DNA of 64,000 nucleotides from Calditrichia bacterium (GCA_028284905.1 JANQQU010000028.1:62001-126000); one strand, 5' to 3'. Shown: positions 1-8,222, numbered from the stretch's first letter. Notes: generated by a model from the sequence alone, not told the origin. Translations and numbers: made by a program.

Positions 1-1
1 C

Positions 2-103
2 TATCCGGCAGAGAATACCGCTAGTGCAACCGTTTCCCGGGAAGTCAACAATATCCGTAATGATCATGCCGGATTAATTGAGCCGTTGATATCAGCGGAA
101 TAG
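2..103 (+). CDS. C-terminal end of an upstream gene (partial)
   Basis: One forward frame is open from the window edge to a TAG at 101-103, giving a 33-residue tail that ends in GLIEPLISAE. The other forward frames do not give a better tail. It stops 19 bases before the sixA start, which fits an upstream operon member. The fragment is too short to identify. It rests only on an open frame and gene spacing. Confidence 0.4.
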   Translation, partial: YPAENTASATVSREVNNIRNDHAGLIEPLISAE

Positions 104-122
104 CGAATAGTGAGAAGATAGA

Positions 123-626
123 ATGAAGAAGCTTTTTCTGATACGTCATGCAAAGTCCAGCTGGAAAGATGCCAGCCTTGCGGATTACGAGCGCCCGTTG
201 AACAAAAGAGGTATGCGGGACGCGCCGTTTATGGGGCAACGTCTCGCCCGGGAAAATGTGTTGCCGGATATTATTCTTTCCAGCCCGGCAAATCGGGCTA
301 TTACTACCGCTGGCATTATCGCCGATGAAATTGGTTATTCGAAAGACAATATTGTTCAGGATGAATCAATCTACCTTGCCACCGATGGTATGCTGCTGGA
401 TATTATCCGGCATATTGATGATCAGCATCAGTCCGCTTTTGTTTTTGGACATAATCCCGGCTTTACAATGATCGCTAATAATCTTTGTAACCACTACATT
501 GATAATCTACCAACCTGCGGTATCTTTGCTATTCAATTTAATATTCATTCATGGAAGGACGTTGGTTTGGGCGAAGGGACTTTCGATTTCTTTGATTACC
601 CGAAAAAGCACATAAAGGATGGATAA
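123..626 (+). CDS. sixA: Phosphohistidine phosphatase SixA
   Basis: This 167-residue protein belongs to the histidine phosphatase superfamily. SixA enzymes remove phosphate from phosphohistidine, for example on Hpt domains or PTS proteins, in the cytoplasm. The catalytic RHA motif is at residues 8-10 (FLIRHAKSSW) and the second catalytic His is H110 in VFGHNPGFT. The length matches the family (about 160). There is no signal peptide. The ATG at 123 follows a purine-rich GAGAAGATAG. A small gene begins one base after its stop and an NtrC-type regulator follows, so the phosphatase may act on a phosphorelay; that link is inference from position. Confidence 0.88.
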   Translation: MKKLFLIRHAKSSWKDASLADYERPLNKRGMRDAPFMGQRLARENVLPDIILSSPANRAITTAGIIADEIGYSKDNIVQDESIYLATDGMLLDIIRHIDDQHQSAFVFGHNPGFTMIANNLCNHYIDNLPTCGIFAIQFNIHSWKDVGLGEGTFDFFDYPKKHIKDG

Positions 627-627
627 T

Positions 628-996
628 ATGAGTACGCAACCCATTGATGTTCGGGAGCTGTTAACGGCCATACATACCCAGAAAAATGTTGATGCAGAGC
701 TTTGCCTGGATCATGGCTGTCTCTTAAAAACTGATGACCCGAAACCGTTTGTGAAGGTTGTCAATTATATTATCAATCTGCTGACGCCGCTGGCAAATGA
801 ACAATTGCAGGTGGGGCTTAGTCTGCAAAAAGAGAAATACAGCATCAGTTTTTTGGCCCTCACGGAAACCAATGAATTTCCAACGCTCAGTGAAAAAATC
901 GCCGAGGCTTTATCCATTTATCAGGCAACGGTTGAGCATAATGGTGAGCCGGGAAAATATTTCCAGGTTCTTCTGAAATTTCCGCAATCTCCCTGA
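628..996 (+). CDS. Small protein resembling a degenerate histidine-kinase ATPase domain
   Basis: I do not recognise a named family for this 122-residue soluble protein. Its layout recalls a GHKL/HATPase_c domain: an N-box-like helix at 41-52 (VKVVNYIINLL, with N50), two amphipathic strands at 60-78, and an ending at 104-118 (EHNGEPGKYFQVLLKFP) like the final G-T-x-F strands of a kinase. The DxGxG and GxG nucleotide-binding motifs are absent, so it should not bind ATP normally. The start at 628 is preferred over an ATG at 619 because AAAGGA at 614-619 is correctly spaced. It lies one base after sixA and 83 bases before the response regulator. The domain assignment is inference. Confidence 0.55.
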   Translation: MSTQPIDVRELLTAIHTQKNVDAELCLDHGCLLKTDDPKPFVKVVNYIINLLTPLANEQLQVGLSLQKEKYSISFLALTETNEFPTLSEKIAEALSIYQATVEHNGEPGKYFQVLLKFPQSP

Positions 997-1079
997 TTTT
1001 CACCCCTTCATTGCTTGCATTGAGAAAGATTCGTTTTTAGCTTTCGGGCGACAAAATTTACGGAAAAGGAAGTCGCCTG

Positions 1080-2504
1080 GTGGCAGATGTTAAAGCAAAA
1101 ATTCTTATTGTGGATGATGAAACAAACATCCATTACTCCTTCGAAAAAATTCTCGGAAGCGATTATGATATTGCTTCCGCTCAAACCGCTGAAGACGGCT
1201 TGCTGAAGCTGGAGAAACTTCATCCGGATGTGGTGGTTATGGATATCAAGATGCCGGGGATGAACGGTCTGGAAGCGCTGAAACGCATGCGCGATATTGA
1301 TGGCCGCGTGCCGGTAGTGATGATGACGGCACACGGTTCCATGGACACCGCCATTAAAGCGATGAAATATGGTGCTTTTGAATATCTGCTAAAACCATTT
1401 GATATCGACCGTATGCGGGAAGTTATCCAGAAGGCTTTCCAAAGTAGCCAACTAATGCGCCGGTCTGTTCGTGTCGCCAGCGAAAAAGGTGAGAAAACTG
1501 ATATCAGTGGCGACATGATTGTCGGTACTTCCGAGGCGATGCAGGAAGTGTATAAACTGATCGGGCAGGTTGCTGCACAGGATGTCACCGTATTGATTCG
1601 TGGGGATAGCGGCACTGGGAAAGAGTTAGTGGCGCGGGCGATTTATCATCATAGCCGCCGGGCGAAAGCGCCCTTTTTGGAAGTGAATTGTGCCGCTTTG
1701 CCGGAGAACCTCCTAGAATCCGAATTGTTTGGCTACGAGAAGGGGGCATTTACCGGGGCGACGGAACGGCGGATTGGAAAGTTCGAACAAGTGGACGGCG
1801 GTACTCTTTTTCTGGATGAGATTGGAGAAATGTCTCTAGTGACTCAGGCTAAAATTCTTCGGGTGATCCAATATGGAGAGTTTAACCGGGTAGGGGGGAA
1901 TACAGTTATCCGGAACAATGTACGCCTGCTAGCAGCAACCAACCGGAATCTGGAAGAGATGATCAAGAAAGGGGAATTCCGGGAAGATCTTTACTATCGC
2001 CTCAACGTAATCACTGTTCCCTTGCCGGAGCTGCAGGAGCGCAAGGAAGATATTCCTCAATTAATCGAATACTTTCTCGCTCGCTATGGTAAAGACACTG
2101 GTCGTTCGATTCAGGGCGTGGACAAAAAGGCAATGAAGAAACTGATGGACTACGCCTGGCCGGGCAATGTGCGTCAGCTGGAAAACTGTATCCGCCGGGC
2201 GATGGTTTTGGCAAAAGGGGTTACTATTACTGCGGAAGATCTGGAGTTGGAAGCAGTCTCCGAAGAAGCATTATTACCCCGCCAAAACGAGGATGACGCC
2301 CTGGATGCGATTATCGATCAAATTGTTCAGGGGAGCAGCCAAACCCAGCTCTGGCCGGAAATGGAAAAACGGCTGATCGAAAAGGTGCTGGTGAAAACCC
2401 GTGGAAACCAGGTGCAGGCCGCGCGGGTGCTGGGGATTCATCGCAATACACTGCGCAATCGCATTGACCGGTATGGATTGAATGCACTGATATCCGGAGG
2501 GTGA
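1080..2504 (+). CDS. Sigma-54-dependent response regulator, NtrC/AtoC type
   Basis: A 474-residue transcription activator with the full NtrC layout. The receiver domain (8-120) has acidic residues D12/D13, phosphoacceptor D55 and K105. The AAA+ domain has Walker A GDSGTGKE (175-182), the sigma-54 contact loop GAFTGA (222-227) and Walker B GGTLFLDEIGE (240-250). A Fis-type helix-turn-helix at the C-terminus reads QAARVLGIHRNTLRNRI. When phosphorylated, such proteins open sigma-54 promoter complexes by ATP hydrolysis. The start is GTG, preceded by AAAGGAAG. No intact histidine kinase lies nearby; the neighbours are SixA and the kinase-like small protein. The gene ends beside a strong hairpin repeat. 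Confidence 0.95.
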   Translation: MADVKAKILIVDDETNIHYSFEKILGSDYDIASAQTAEDGLLKLEKLHPDVVVMDIKMPGMNGLEALKRMRDIDGRVPVVMMTAHGSMDTAIKAMKYGAFEYLLKPFDIDRMREVIQKAFQSSQLMRRSVRVASEKGEKTDISGDMIVGTSEAMQEVYKLIGQVAAQDVTVLIRGDSGTGKELVARAIYHHSRRAKAPFLEVNCAALPENLLESELFGYEKGAFTGATERRIGKFEQVDGGTLFLDEIGEMSLVTQAKILRVIQYGEFNRVGGNTVIRNNVRLLAATNRNLEEMIKKGEFREDLYYRLNVITVPLPELQERKEDIPQLIEYFLARYGKDTGRSIQGVDKKAMKKLMDYAWPGNVRQLENCIRRAMVLAKGVTITAEDLELEAVSEEALLPRQNEDDALDAIIDQIVQGSSQTQLWPEMEKRLIEKVLVKTRGNQVQAARVLGIHRNTLRNRIDRYGLNALISGG

Positions 2505-2506
2505 GA

Positions 2507-2575
2507 AAATGGGCAAATGGGCAAGAAATTCTTTTTGCCCATTTGCCCATTTGCCCATTTGCCCATTTTTCAAAC
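2507..2575. repeat. TTGCCCAT-family hairpin repeat, copy 1
   Basis: The arms AAATGGGCAAATGGGCAA (2507-2524) and TTGCCCATTTGCCCATTT (2535-2552) pair perfectly over 18 bp around a 10-base loop. Two further TTGCCCAT units follow, then TTTTTCAAACT. It sits between convergent genes (NtrC regulator and SDR), so it could end transcription both ways. The same sequence family recurs near 23.2, 51.9 and 59.2 kb. Confidence 0.9.
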
Positions 2576-2579
2576 TTGC

Positions 2580-3395
2580 CTAATCTATTATCCGCTTTTG
2601 CAATCCAAGTAAAATGTTCTTATACGCCCGCGGAAAATAACGCACGATACGATCAATCGTTTTTACATCGGCACCAACCATGATCCGGGAATTCTTTCTG
2701 CGAATACCGCGAATGATTTGCCGGGCTGCGCTGGTTGCAGATATCATTGCGACCTTATCAAACTTTTCTGCCACTCTTGCTTTTTCCGCCGGATTACGCT
2801 CCCGGGCATTACGGGCAATATTCGTGCGAATTCCTCCCGGATGCACGCTGCTGACCACCACTGATGTGCCTTTCAATTCCATATGCAACGATTCACTAAA
2901 CCCACGTACTGCAAATTTGCTAATGCTATAAGGCACTTGCCGCCGAACCCCGAGCAAACCAAACATGCTAGAAATGTTCACCAGGCTCGCTTCCGGCCGT
3001 TGAAGCAAATGGGGAAGGAATGCCCGGCTGCTATACAATACGCCCCAAAGATTAATATTCAATAACCACTCAATATCTTCTAGCGTGTTGTCGAGGAAAG
3101 AAATCGTTCCCAGCGCAACCCCGGCATTATTGATGACAATATCTACCTGCCCATGACTGTCCAGAACTTTTTCTGCCCAGGAAAAAACAGCTTCCCGATT
3201 TGCGACATCAACGATATCGCTGGTGCATTCTTTCTGGTTTTGCGGCAGCATTTTCACCGTCTCGGCAAGATTCTCTGCATGAATGTCGGACAGCGCCAGG
3301 ATACAACCCGCTGCTGAAAGCTGAATCGCTAACTCCCGGCCAATACCAGAGCCTGCTCCGGTAATCACCGCTACTTTTTTCGCGAGGTTTTTCAT
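2580..3395 (-). CDS. Short-chain dehydrogenase/reductase
   Basis: A 271-residue classical SDR that uses NAD(P)H to oxidise or reduce an alcohol/carbonyl. The dinucleotide motif TGAGSGIG is at 12-19, the NNAG strand at 89-92, the catalytic Ser at 142-143 (NISSMFG), and the YxxxK pair is Y156/K160. D37 after the second strand (LSDIHA) suggests NAD(H), as acidic residues there usually do. The C-terminal substrate region is basic. It starts 19 bases after the MDR reductase gene, so the two probably form an operon. The substrate cannot be told from sequence. Confidence 0.9.
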   Translation of the reverse strand: MKNLAKKVAVITGAGSGIGRELAIQLSAAGCILALSDIHAENLAETVKMLPQNQKECTSDIVDVANREAVFSWAEKVLDSHGQVDIVINNAGVALGTISFLDNTLEDIEWLLNINLWGVLYSSRAFLPHLLQRPEASLVNISSMFGLLGVRRQVPYSISKFAVRGFSESLHMELKGTSVVVSSVHPGGIRTNIARNARERNPAEKARVAEKFDKVAMISATSAARQIIRGIRRKNSRIMVGADVKTIDRIVRYFPRAYKNILLGLQKRIID

Positions 3396-3414
3396 CTTTT
3401 TATTCGTTTTTGAA

Positions 3415-4422
3415 TTAATCTACCTGAATCATCAGCTTACCAGTGTTGCCACCATCGAACAGCATCAGCAGCGTTTCCGGAAAAGTTTCGATGCCGGAGA
3501 CGATGTGTTCTTTCACAGTCAGTTCTCCGCTGGCAATCCAACCGGCGATTTCCTGCATGGCAGTCTTATAACGGCCGGCATAATCGAATACGATGAAACC
3601 TTCCATCCGCGCGCGGTTGATCAAGAGGGAAAGGTAGTTGGATGGACCTTTGATCGGCGTGGTATTGTTGTATTGGGAGATCGCTCCGCAAATCGGAATG
3701 CGGGCGCTGCGGTTGATGCGGGTGAGGACAGTGTCGAGGATATCTCCGCCAACATTATCGAAATAGACATCAATGCCGTTCGGGCAGGCTGCTTTTAATG
3801 ATTTACGGAGATCATCAGATTTATAATCGATGGCGGCATCAAAACGGAGGGTTTCGGTGAGCATGTTACATTTTTCCGGACCACCGGCGATGCCTACCAC
3901 TTTGCAACCCTTGATGCGTGCAATTTGCCCGACGACAGAACCAACGGCACCTGCCGCACCGGAAACCACTACAGTTTCTCCTTCTTTTGGCTGACCAACA
4001 TCTAACAGGCCAAAATATGCAGTCATACCAGGCATTCCTAATGCCCCGAGGTAGAGCGAAAGTGGCGCTAGTTTCGGATCGACAGCCATTAATCCTGCAC
4101 CGTCGGAAACCGCGTGGCTTTGCACGCCGAGACTTCCAACGACATACATCCCTTCGCTAAATTTTGTGTGGCGAGAGGCAATCACCTTTCCAACAGCACC
4201 GGCACGCATTACTGCGCCGATTTCGACCGGAGCGATGTAGGAACGGGCATCGTTCATCCAGCCGCGCATCGCCGGATCAAGGGAGATGAATTTTGCTTGA
4301 ACCAGTAATTCTCCATCCTGTAAATTGGGCACTGCATCTTCGCGATATTCCCAGTCGGTTTTCTTCGGACGTCCTATCGGTCGGGCAGCGAGGCGGAATT
4401 GTTTGTTGATTAGTTGGGTCAT
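3415..4422 (-). CDS. Medium-chain NADP-dependent oxidoreductase (CurA/YncB, leukotriene B4 dehydrogenase type)
   Basis: A 335-residue zinc-independent MDR enzyme of the group that reduces alpha,beta-unsaturated ketones and aldehydes with NADPH. Signs are an N-terminal GroES-like fold with SLDPAMRGWM, the family marker GALGMPGMTAYFGL, and the nucleotide motif VSGAAGAVGSVVGQIAR. The frame is open for 59 more codons upstream, but that stretch runs into a repeat. The ATG at 4422 has AGAAAGG upstream and gives the usual family length. It is the first gene of a two-gene unit with the SDR, suggesting both act on carbonyl compounds. Confidence 0.9.
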   Translation of the reverse strand: MTQLINKQFRLAARPIGRPKKTDWEYREDAVPNLQDGELLVQAKFISLDPAMRGWMNDARSYIAPVEIGAVMRAGAVGKVIASRHTKFSEGMYVVGSLGVQSHAVSDGAGLMAVDPKLAPLSLYLGALGMPGMTAYFGLLDVGQPKEGETVVVSGAAGAVGSVVGQIARIKGCKVVGIAGGPEKCNMLTETLRFDAAIDYKSDDLRKSLKAACPNGIDVYFDNVGGDILDTVLTRINRSARIPICGAISQYNNTTPIKGPSNYLSLLINRARMEGFIVFDYAGRYKTAMQEIAGWIASGELTVKEHIVSGIETFPETLLMLFDGGNTGKLMIQVD

Positions 4423-4774
4423 AGGTAAAGCCTTTCTAAATAGAGGATAAGGTTTTTTGTCGTAAGAAATAATTGAGATCTGAAGGCTGGATAAACTTCG
4501 TTGGCGCTTTTGGAGAGGATGGCTCCGTTCGCGGGGCTCACTAATGGTTCCACTCACTGCGTTCATTAATTGTTGGCCTTCGGCAGGAAAACTTGTCATC
4601 CATCAGCGACCAGCGGGAGCGCAGCCATTAGTGACCGTAGGGAACGGAACCATTAGCGACCAACGGGAGCGGAGCCATGAGTGAGCCCCGCGAACGGAAC
4701 CATTTTCCCTGGAAAAAGTAATTCCTGAGAATATTATCATTTCCCCCAGAAACTAAAAATCTCTCAAAATCCCA
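4423..4774. other. 352-base gap between oxidoreductase and Yip1-like genes
   Basis: Contains the inverted repeat described separately (4521-4702) and short AT-rich flanks. The two neighbours are on the same strand, so the promoter for the reductase operon should lie in the part nearest 4423. No convincing promoter motif or gene was seen. Confidence 0.6.
4521..4702. repeat. Inverted repeat with internal direct repeats
   Basis: GGCTCCGTTCGCGGGGCTCA at 4521-4540, continuing to 4551, is the reverse complement, with about three mismatches over 31 bases, of 4671-4701. Between them are near-direct copies of CAGCGACCAGCGGGAGC and CATTAGCGACCAACGGGAGC. No transposase is present. It resembles a miniature or palindromic intergenic element; no named family recognised. 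Confidence 0.75.
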
Positions 4775-5278
4775 TCAAAAAATAATCCAATAAATCAGCA
4801 TATACGGAATAAATCCAATTGCACAAACAGCCACTGCTCGTTCCGTCGATTCATAATCGAGCGCCTGACGGACGGCGATGACCATAGCTATCAGCATCCA
4901 TACTGCAGCAATGGCATGGGTCAGCCAGCCGAGTAAGGGGAGGATACCGAGTATCCGGATAATTCCCGGTGCGCTGGCAAAACCGAGTGTGCGCAGCAGC
5001 TCTCCGATATTCGATTCTGTGTTAGGCCCTTTCAGAATGCTGGTGCCGATAAAATAGGTAATACCTGCCCAAATCAGCCAGCCGATAAAATAGGCGAATA
5101 CATTCTTAAACATTGCGCCAAAGCTGAAAAGTCCTTCCTGGCCTGCCGCACCAGCGATACTGGAAAGGGCAACGACAATCATTGCCTGCGTCAGGGCATT
5201 TGGATCGGCTTCGACTTCTTCATAAAGATTCTTATCGAGCAGCGAGGCTCGCACCATGCGTTGTAGTAAGTTTTCCAT
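4775..5278 (-). CDS. Yip1-family membrane protein
   Basis: A 167-residue inner-membrane protein with about four or five hydrophobic helices after a short cytoplasmic N-terminus (MENLLQRMVRASLLDKNLYE). The pattern of early helix, IGWLIWAGITYFIG, a central GFASAPGIIRILG turn and a final AIGFIPYMLIYWII helix matches bacterial Yip1-domain proteins. Their function is unknown, probably membrane organisation. It is divergent from the APC permease, with promoters presumably in the 117-base gap. Confidence 0.75.
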   Translation of the reverse strand: MENLLQRMVRASLLDKNLYEEVEADPNALTQAMIVVALSSIAGAAGQEGLFSFGAMFKNVFAYFIGWLIWAGITYFIGTSILKGPNTESNIGELLRTLGFASAPGIIRILGILPLLGWLTHAIAAVWMLIAMVIAVRQALDYESTERAVAVCAIGFIPYMLIYWIIF

Positions 5279-5395
5279 GGAAAAGTTTACCGATTTGCGA
5301 ATAAAAAAACAAATCGATAATTTTGGAAATTACGATTTCCACTTGCTGCAAGATTGCGCCAATTCAATCGGACATTCCAGAAAAGGATCCATTCC

Positions 5396-6706
5396 ATGAC
5401 GCAACTCCAGAAAAAACTCAATCGTTTCGACCTGACCCTGATTGCCATTGGCTCCGTTATCGGCTCCGGCATATTTTTGACACCTTCCGGTATTGCCCAG
5501 CAAATTCCATCACCGTTGTTGATTATGATTGTCTGGGTAATTGGCGGCATTGTCGCACTGACCGGCGCGCTCACCTTTGCCGAATTGGGCGTAATGATGC
5601 CGAAAGCAGGAGGCGTCTACGCATTCCTGAAAGAGGCTTACGGAGGACTGTGGGGATTCCTTTACGGCTGGGCTTATTTCCTCGTGGTCAATTCCGGTGG
5701 ACTGGCAGCACTCAGTCTTGCATTTGCTACCTATTTCAGTGTTTTTGTGCCGCTATCGCCTGCCGGTTTAAAGGCAGCAGCAGTCATCGGTCTGGTTGTG
5801 TTAACTATAGTGAATTACTTCGGGATTCGCTCCGGAGGCATCTTTGCGGACATCTTTACCTTGTTGAAAATCGCCGGGATTATCGTGGTGATTCTGGTGG
5901 GATTCTTTGCCGGCAGTACGGAAAATCTCGACTTTTCCTATCTGATTCCCGCGGAGCAGGGCGATTTCTGGGGACCGCTGGCATTGGCGATGGTTGGGGT
6001 GCTCTGGTCCTTCGGTGGCTGGCAGCATGCAACTTACGTCGGCAGTGAGGTGAAGTCGCCGAATAAAACCTTGCCCTTCGCCTTAATCGCTGGGACGATT
6101 GTTGTAACGATTATTTATCTGACTGTTAATATCGCCTATATGATGCTTCTCCCGGTATCGGAAATTGCAGCGACTGATAAAGTTGCCGCCGATGCTGTGC
6201 GTACCGTCTGGGGAGAAGGCGGGGCTACATTTGTTGCGCTGGCAATCTTTATCTCCGTCTTCGGCACTGCCGGCATTTATACCATGACGGCACCGCGTAT
6301 TTATTATGCGATGGCGGTCGATAAAGTCTTTTTCCAGAAAGCAGGGGAGGTGCATCCGAAATACAATGCGCCGGTATACGCGATCATTTTTCAAACCGTT
6401 TGGGCGATTGTGTTGATCTTTAACGGCACCTTTTATGAGTTGATCACTTATGTTGCTTTCACCGACTGGATCTTCTTCGCCATGGCGGGATTCAGTGTGA
6501 TCCTGTTTCGGAAAAACCGGCCGGATGCGCCCCGCGCTTACAAAACGATTGGCTACCCATTTACCCCGTTGGTCTTTGTGGCAATCTCCACCTGGTTTGT
6601 GCTGAACACTTTGGTAAATGCGCCGTATGAGTCTCTAGCCGGCCTGGCTTTTCTGGCTGCTGGTGTACCGGTTTATTATTTCTGGAAGCGGATGGGGGAG
6701 AGATGA
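5396..6706 (+). CDS. APC-superfamily amino acid permease
   Basis: A 436-residue transporter with about twelve membrane helices. The first helix carries the APC substrate motif GSVIGSGIFLTPSGIA, with the broken helix around GSGIF that binds the amino-acid backbone. Helix 6 includes FGGWQHATYVGSEVKSPNKT, typical of the LAT/CAT group. It imports or exchanges amino acids across the inner membrane; the substrate is undefined. ATG 5396 is chosen over an upstream TTG because AGAAAAGGA precedes it at good spacing. Confidence 0.9.
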   Translation: MTQLQKKLNRFDLTLIAIGSVIGSGIFLTPSGIAQQIPSPLLIMIVWVIGGIVALTGALTFAELGVMMPKAGGVYAFLKEAYGGLWGFLYGWAYFLVVNSGGLAALSLAFATYFSVFVPLSPAGLKAAAVIGLVVLTIVNYFGIRSGGIFADIFTLLKIAGIIVVILVGFFAGSTENLDFSYLIPAEQGDFWGPLALAMVGVLWSFGGWQHATYVGSEVKSPNKTLPFALIAGTIVVTIIYLTVNIAYMMLLPVSEIAATDKVAADAVRTVWGEGGATFVALAIFISVFGTAGIYTMTAPRIYYAMAVDKVFFQKAGEVHPKYNAPVYAIIFQTVWAIVLIFNGTFYELITYVAFTDWIFFAMAGFSVILFRKNRPDAPRAYKTIGYPFTPLVFVAISTWFVLNTLVNAPYESLAGLAFLAAGVPVYYFWKRMGER

Positions 6707-6709
6707 GGG

Positions 6710-6730
6710 GGAGAAAGTCTCCAACTTTTT
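6710..6730 (+). terminator. Weak intrinsic terminator after the APC permease
   Basis: A 5-bp stem GGAGA/TCTCC (6710-6714 and 6718-6722) with a 3-base loop is followed by AACTTTTTGG. It lies right after the permease stop. The stem is short, so the call is tentative. Confidence 0.4.
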
Positions 6731-6835
6731 GGCTTTTCAGGAGTCTTTTATATGGATAGAAGATTAAGAATCTCTTGTTCCCTCACAAAGTGATTCCTTG
6801 GGAAAAAGTCCTCTTTGGGAATACAATTATGCACA

Positions 6836-6946
6836 AAACTCCAGTTTTGTGTGACAGGTGTAGCAAGCGCGAAACAGAGTTTCGCTTCTAATTGCGTTGC
6901 CAAACTGGAGTTTAGCAACGAGAGGAGACCGGAGTTTGGAACGAGT
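6836..6946. repeat. Gene-flanking repeat, copy upstream of the serine hydrolase
   Basis: Contains GCGAAACAGAGTTTCGC (6869-6885), itself a palindrome, followed by CTAATTGCGTTGCCAAACTGG. The same palindrome and a similar continuation occur at 8145-8180 downstream of the serine hydrolase. The left edge has another palindromic piece, AAAACTCCAGTTTT. Confidence 0.75.
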
Positions 6947-7073
6947 GCATGCATTAATTTTTAATTAGGCTGTAAAACAAAAAATTTTGCTATTAATAAT
7001 TTAAGTTTGGCGTTTTAGCGCCGTAGATATTAGATTAACGGAAATTTTGAAAAGATTGAAAAAAAGCTCATTT

Positions 7074-7991
7074 ATGAGAGAATACAATTTTAAATACATT
7101 TTTTGCTTCCTGCTCTTATTCTCTGTACTGATTGTTCCCAAAAATTCATCCCCGTTTAGTTTGCCTGTTTCGGTAAATGGCGAGATTTGGTCGCCTTTGG
7201 AAAAAGCTGTTGATGACACGCTTCAGACGCAGTTAAAAGCAGCCTTATCCCAGAAAAAGCTCTGGCAACGGCTACAGGGGATGGAACGAATGGCCGTCGG
7301 TGTCGTCGATCTTACTGACCCGATGAACCCTCGTTATGCAGCAATTAATGGCGATAAGATGATGTATGCCGCCAGCTTGCCGAAAATAGCAGTACTCCTC
7401 GCGGCAGAGCAGGCCATCGAGGATGGACGACTGGAAGAAAGTCCGGAGATCACTGAAGACCTGGCAAACATGATTCGCTACTCCAGCAATCCTGCCGCCA
7501 GCCGTTTGATCGATTTTCTCGGACTGGACAGCATCGCAGATGTCTTGCGCGATCCGCAATATCGTTTCTACGATCAGGAGGGGGGAGGAGGCTTATGGGT
7601 TGGCCGGAAGTACGCCCGGAAGAGTGAACGCAATCCTGAGCCCTTACAGGGGCTCTCTCATGCCGCTACCGTCCGGCAAGTCTGTCGCTTCTACTATATG
7701 CTCGCCACCGGCCGCCTGGTTAGCGAAGCCCGCAGCCGCCAGATGCTCGAAATGATGTCAAATCCCGGTATTAACCACAAATTCGTCGGTGCTTTGAAGG
7801 AGCTTGCACCCAATGCCCATATTTTCCGGAAATCCGGCACCTGGCGCAATTGGCACTCCGACTCTGCTTTAATCTGGGAGGAAAATGGTCCACGACGCTA
7901 TATTGTGGTGGGTTTAGTGGAATCCTCTACTGGCGGCAAAATCCTCAGCGAAATTATTCCGCTGGTTGATCGGGTGATGCTGCAGCGCTGA
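7074..7991 (+). CDS. Exported serine hydrolase of the class A beta-lactamase fold
   Basis: A protein of about 305 residues with an N-terminal hydrophobic segment (YIFCFLLLFSVLIVP) that serves as signal peptide or anchor. It shows the penicilloyl-serine transferase motifs in order: SxxK in AASLPKIAVL, SxN in YSSNPAASRL and KSG in FRKSGTWRN. It probably acts in the periplasm on peptidoglycan or related amides. A clear class A omega-loop ExxLN was not seen, so real beta-lactam resistance is not implied. Start is ATG 7074; a TTG at 7047 in frame is an alternative. Related repeats stand on both sides of the gene. Confidence 0.82.
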   Translation: MREYNFKYIFCFLLLFSVLIVPKNSSPFSLPVSVNGEIWSPLEKAVDDTLQTQLKAALSQKKLWQRLQGMERMAVGVVDLTDPMNPRYAAINGDKMMYAASLPKIAVLLAAEQAIEDGRLEESPEITEDLANMIRYSSNPAASRLIDFLGLDSIADVLRDPQYRFYDQEGGGGLWVGRKYARKSERNPEPLQGLSHAATVRQVCRFYYMLATGRLVSEARSRQMLEMMSNPGINHKFVGALKELAPNAHIFRKSGTWRNWHSDSALIWEENGPRRYIVVGLVESSTGGKILSEIIPLVDRVMLQR

Positions 7992-8000
7992 TAAAAAGAA

Positions 8001-8074
8001 ATGTCGAATATTGAATGTCCAATATCGAATGTCGAAGTGAGAGATTTTGCTTGGACATTGAATATTGGATATTT
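8001..8074. repeat. ATGTCCAATAT-type inverted repeat
   Basis: The left arm at 8016-8038 (ATGTCCAATATCGAATGTCG) and right arm at 8050-8074 (CTTGGACATTGAATATTGGA) are near reverse complements with an AT-rich loop. Each arm contains repeated pieces such as GAATATTG. A degenerate relative lies at 20065-20111. Confidence 0.65.
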
Positions 8075-8144
8075 TGCATTGATTATTTAGCACTCCCAAT
8101 TTCCATCAATCCTGATAATGAAACTCAACGAAGTTTTTAGCTAC

Positions 8145-8222
8145 GCGAAACAGAGTTTCGCCGCTAATAGGGTTACCAAACGAAGTTTGGTAACCAGTAG
8201 ATCAGATTTGAGTTTGGTAACC
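8145..8222. repeat. Gene-flanking repeat, copy downstream of the serine hydrolase
   Basis: GCGAAACAGAGTTTCGC (8145-8161) repeats 6869-6885 exactly and is followed by CGCTAATAGGGTTACCAAAC, a variant of the same continuation. GGTTACCAAAC is then mirrored by GTTTGGTAACC, forming a second hairpin, and GAGTTTGGTAACC occurs once more. Confidence 0.75.

Larger units (their letters stand above)
6707..7073. other. Gap between permease and serine hydrolase genes
   Basis: Holds a weak terminator after the permease (6710-6727), the repeat at 6836-6946, and an AT-rich stretch (6950-7046) that probably includes the hydrolase promoter. No gene is supported here. Confidence 0.5.

Noticed and set aside
2507-2575. 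CRISPR array
   Set aside because: The TTGCCCAT copies are 8-base tandem units without unique spacers, arranged as a hairpin; no cas gene is present.
4521-4702. Insertion sequence ends
   Set aside because: No transposase frame lies between or next to the repeats and no target duplication was recognised.
7074-7991. True class A beta-lactamase
   Set aside because: SxxK, SxN and KSG are present but no clear omega-loop ExxLN; a broader serine hydrolase is safer.
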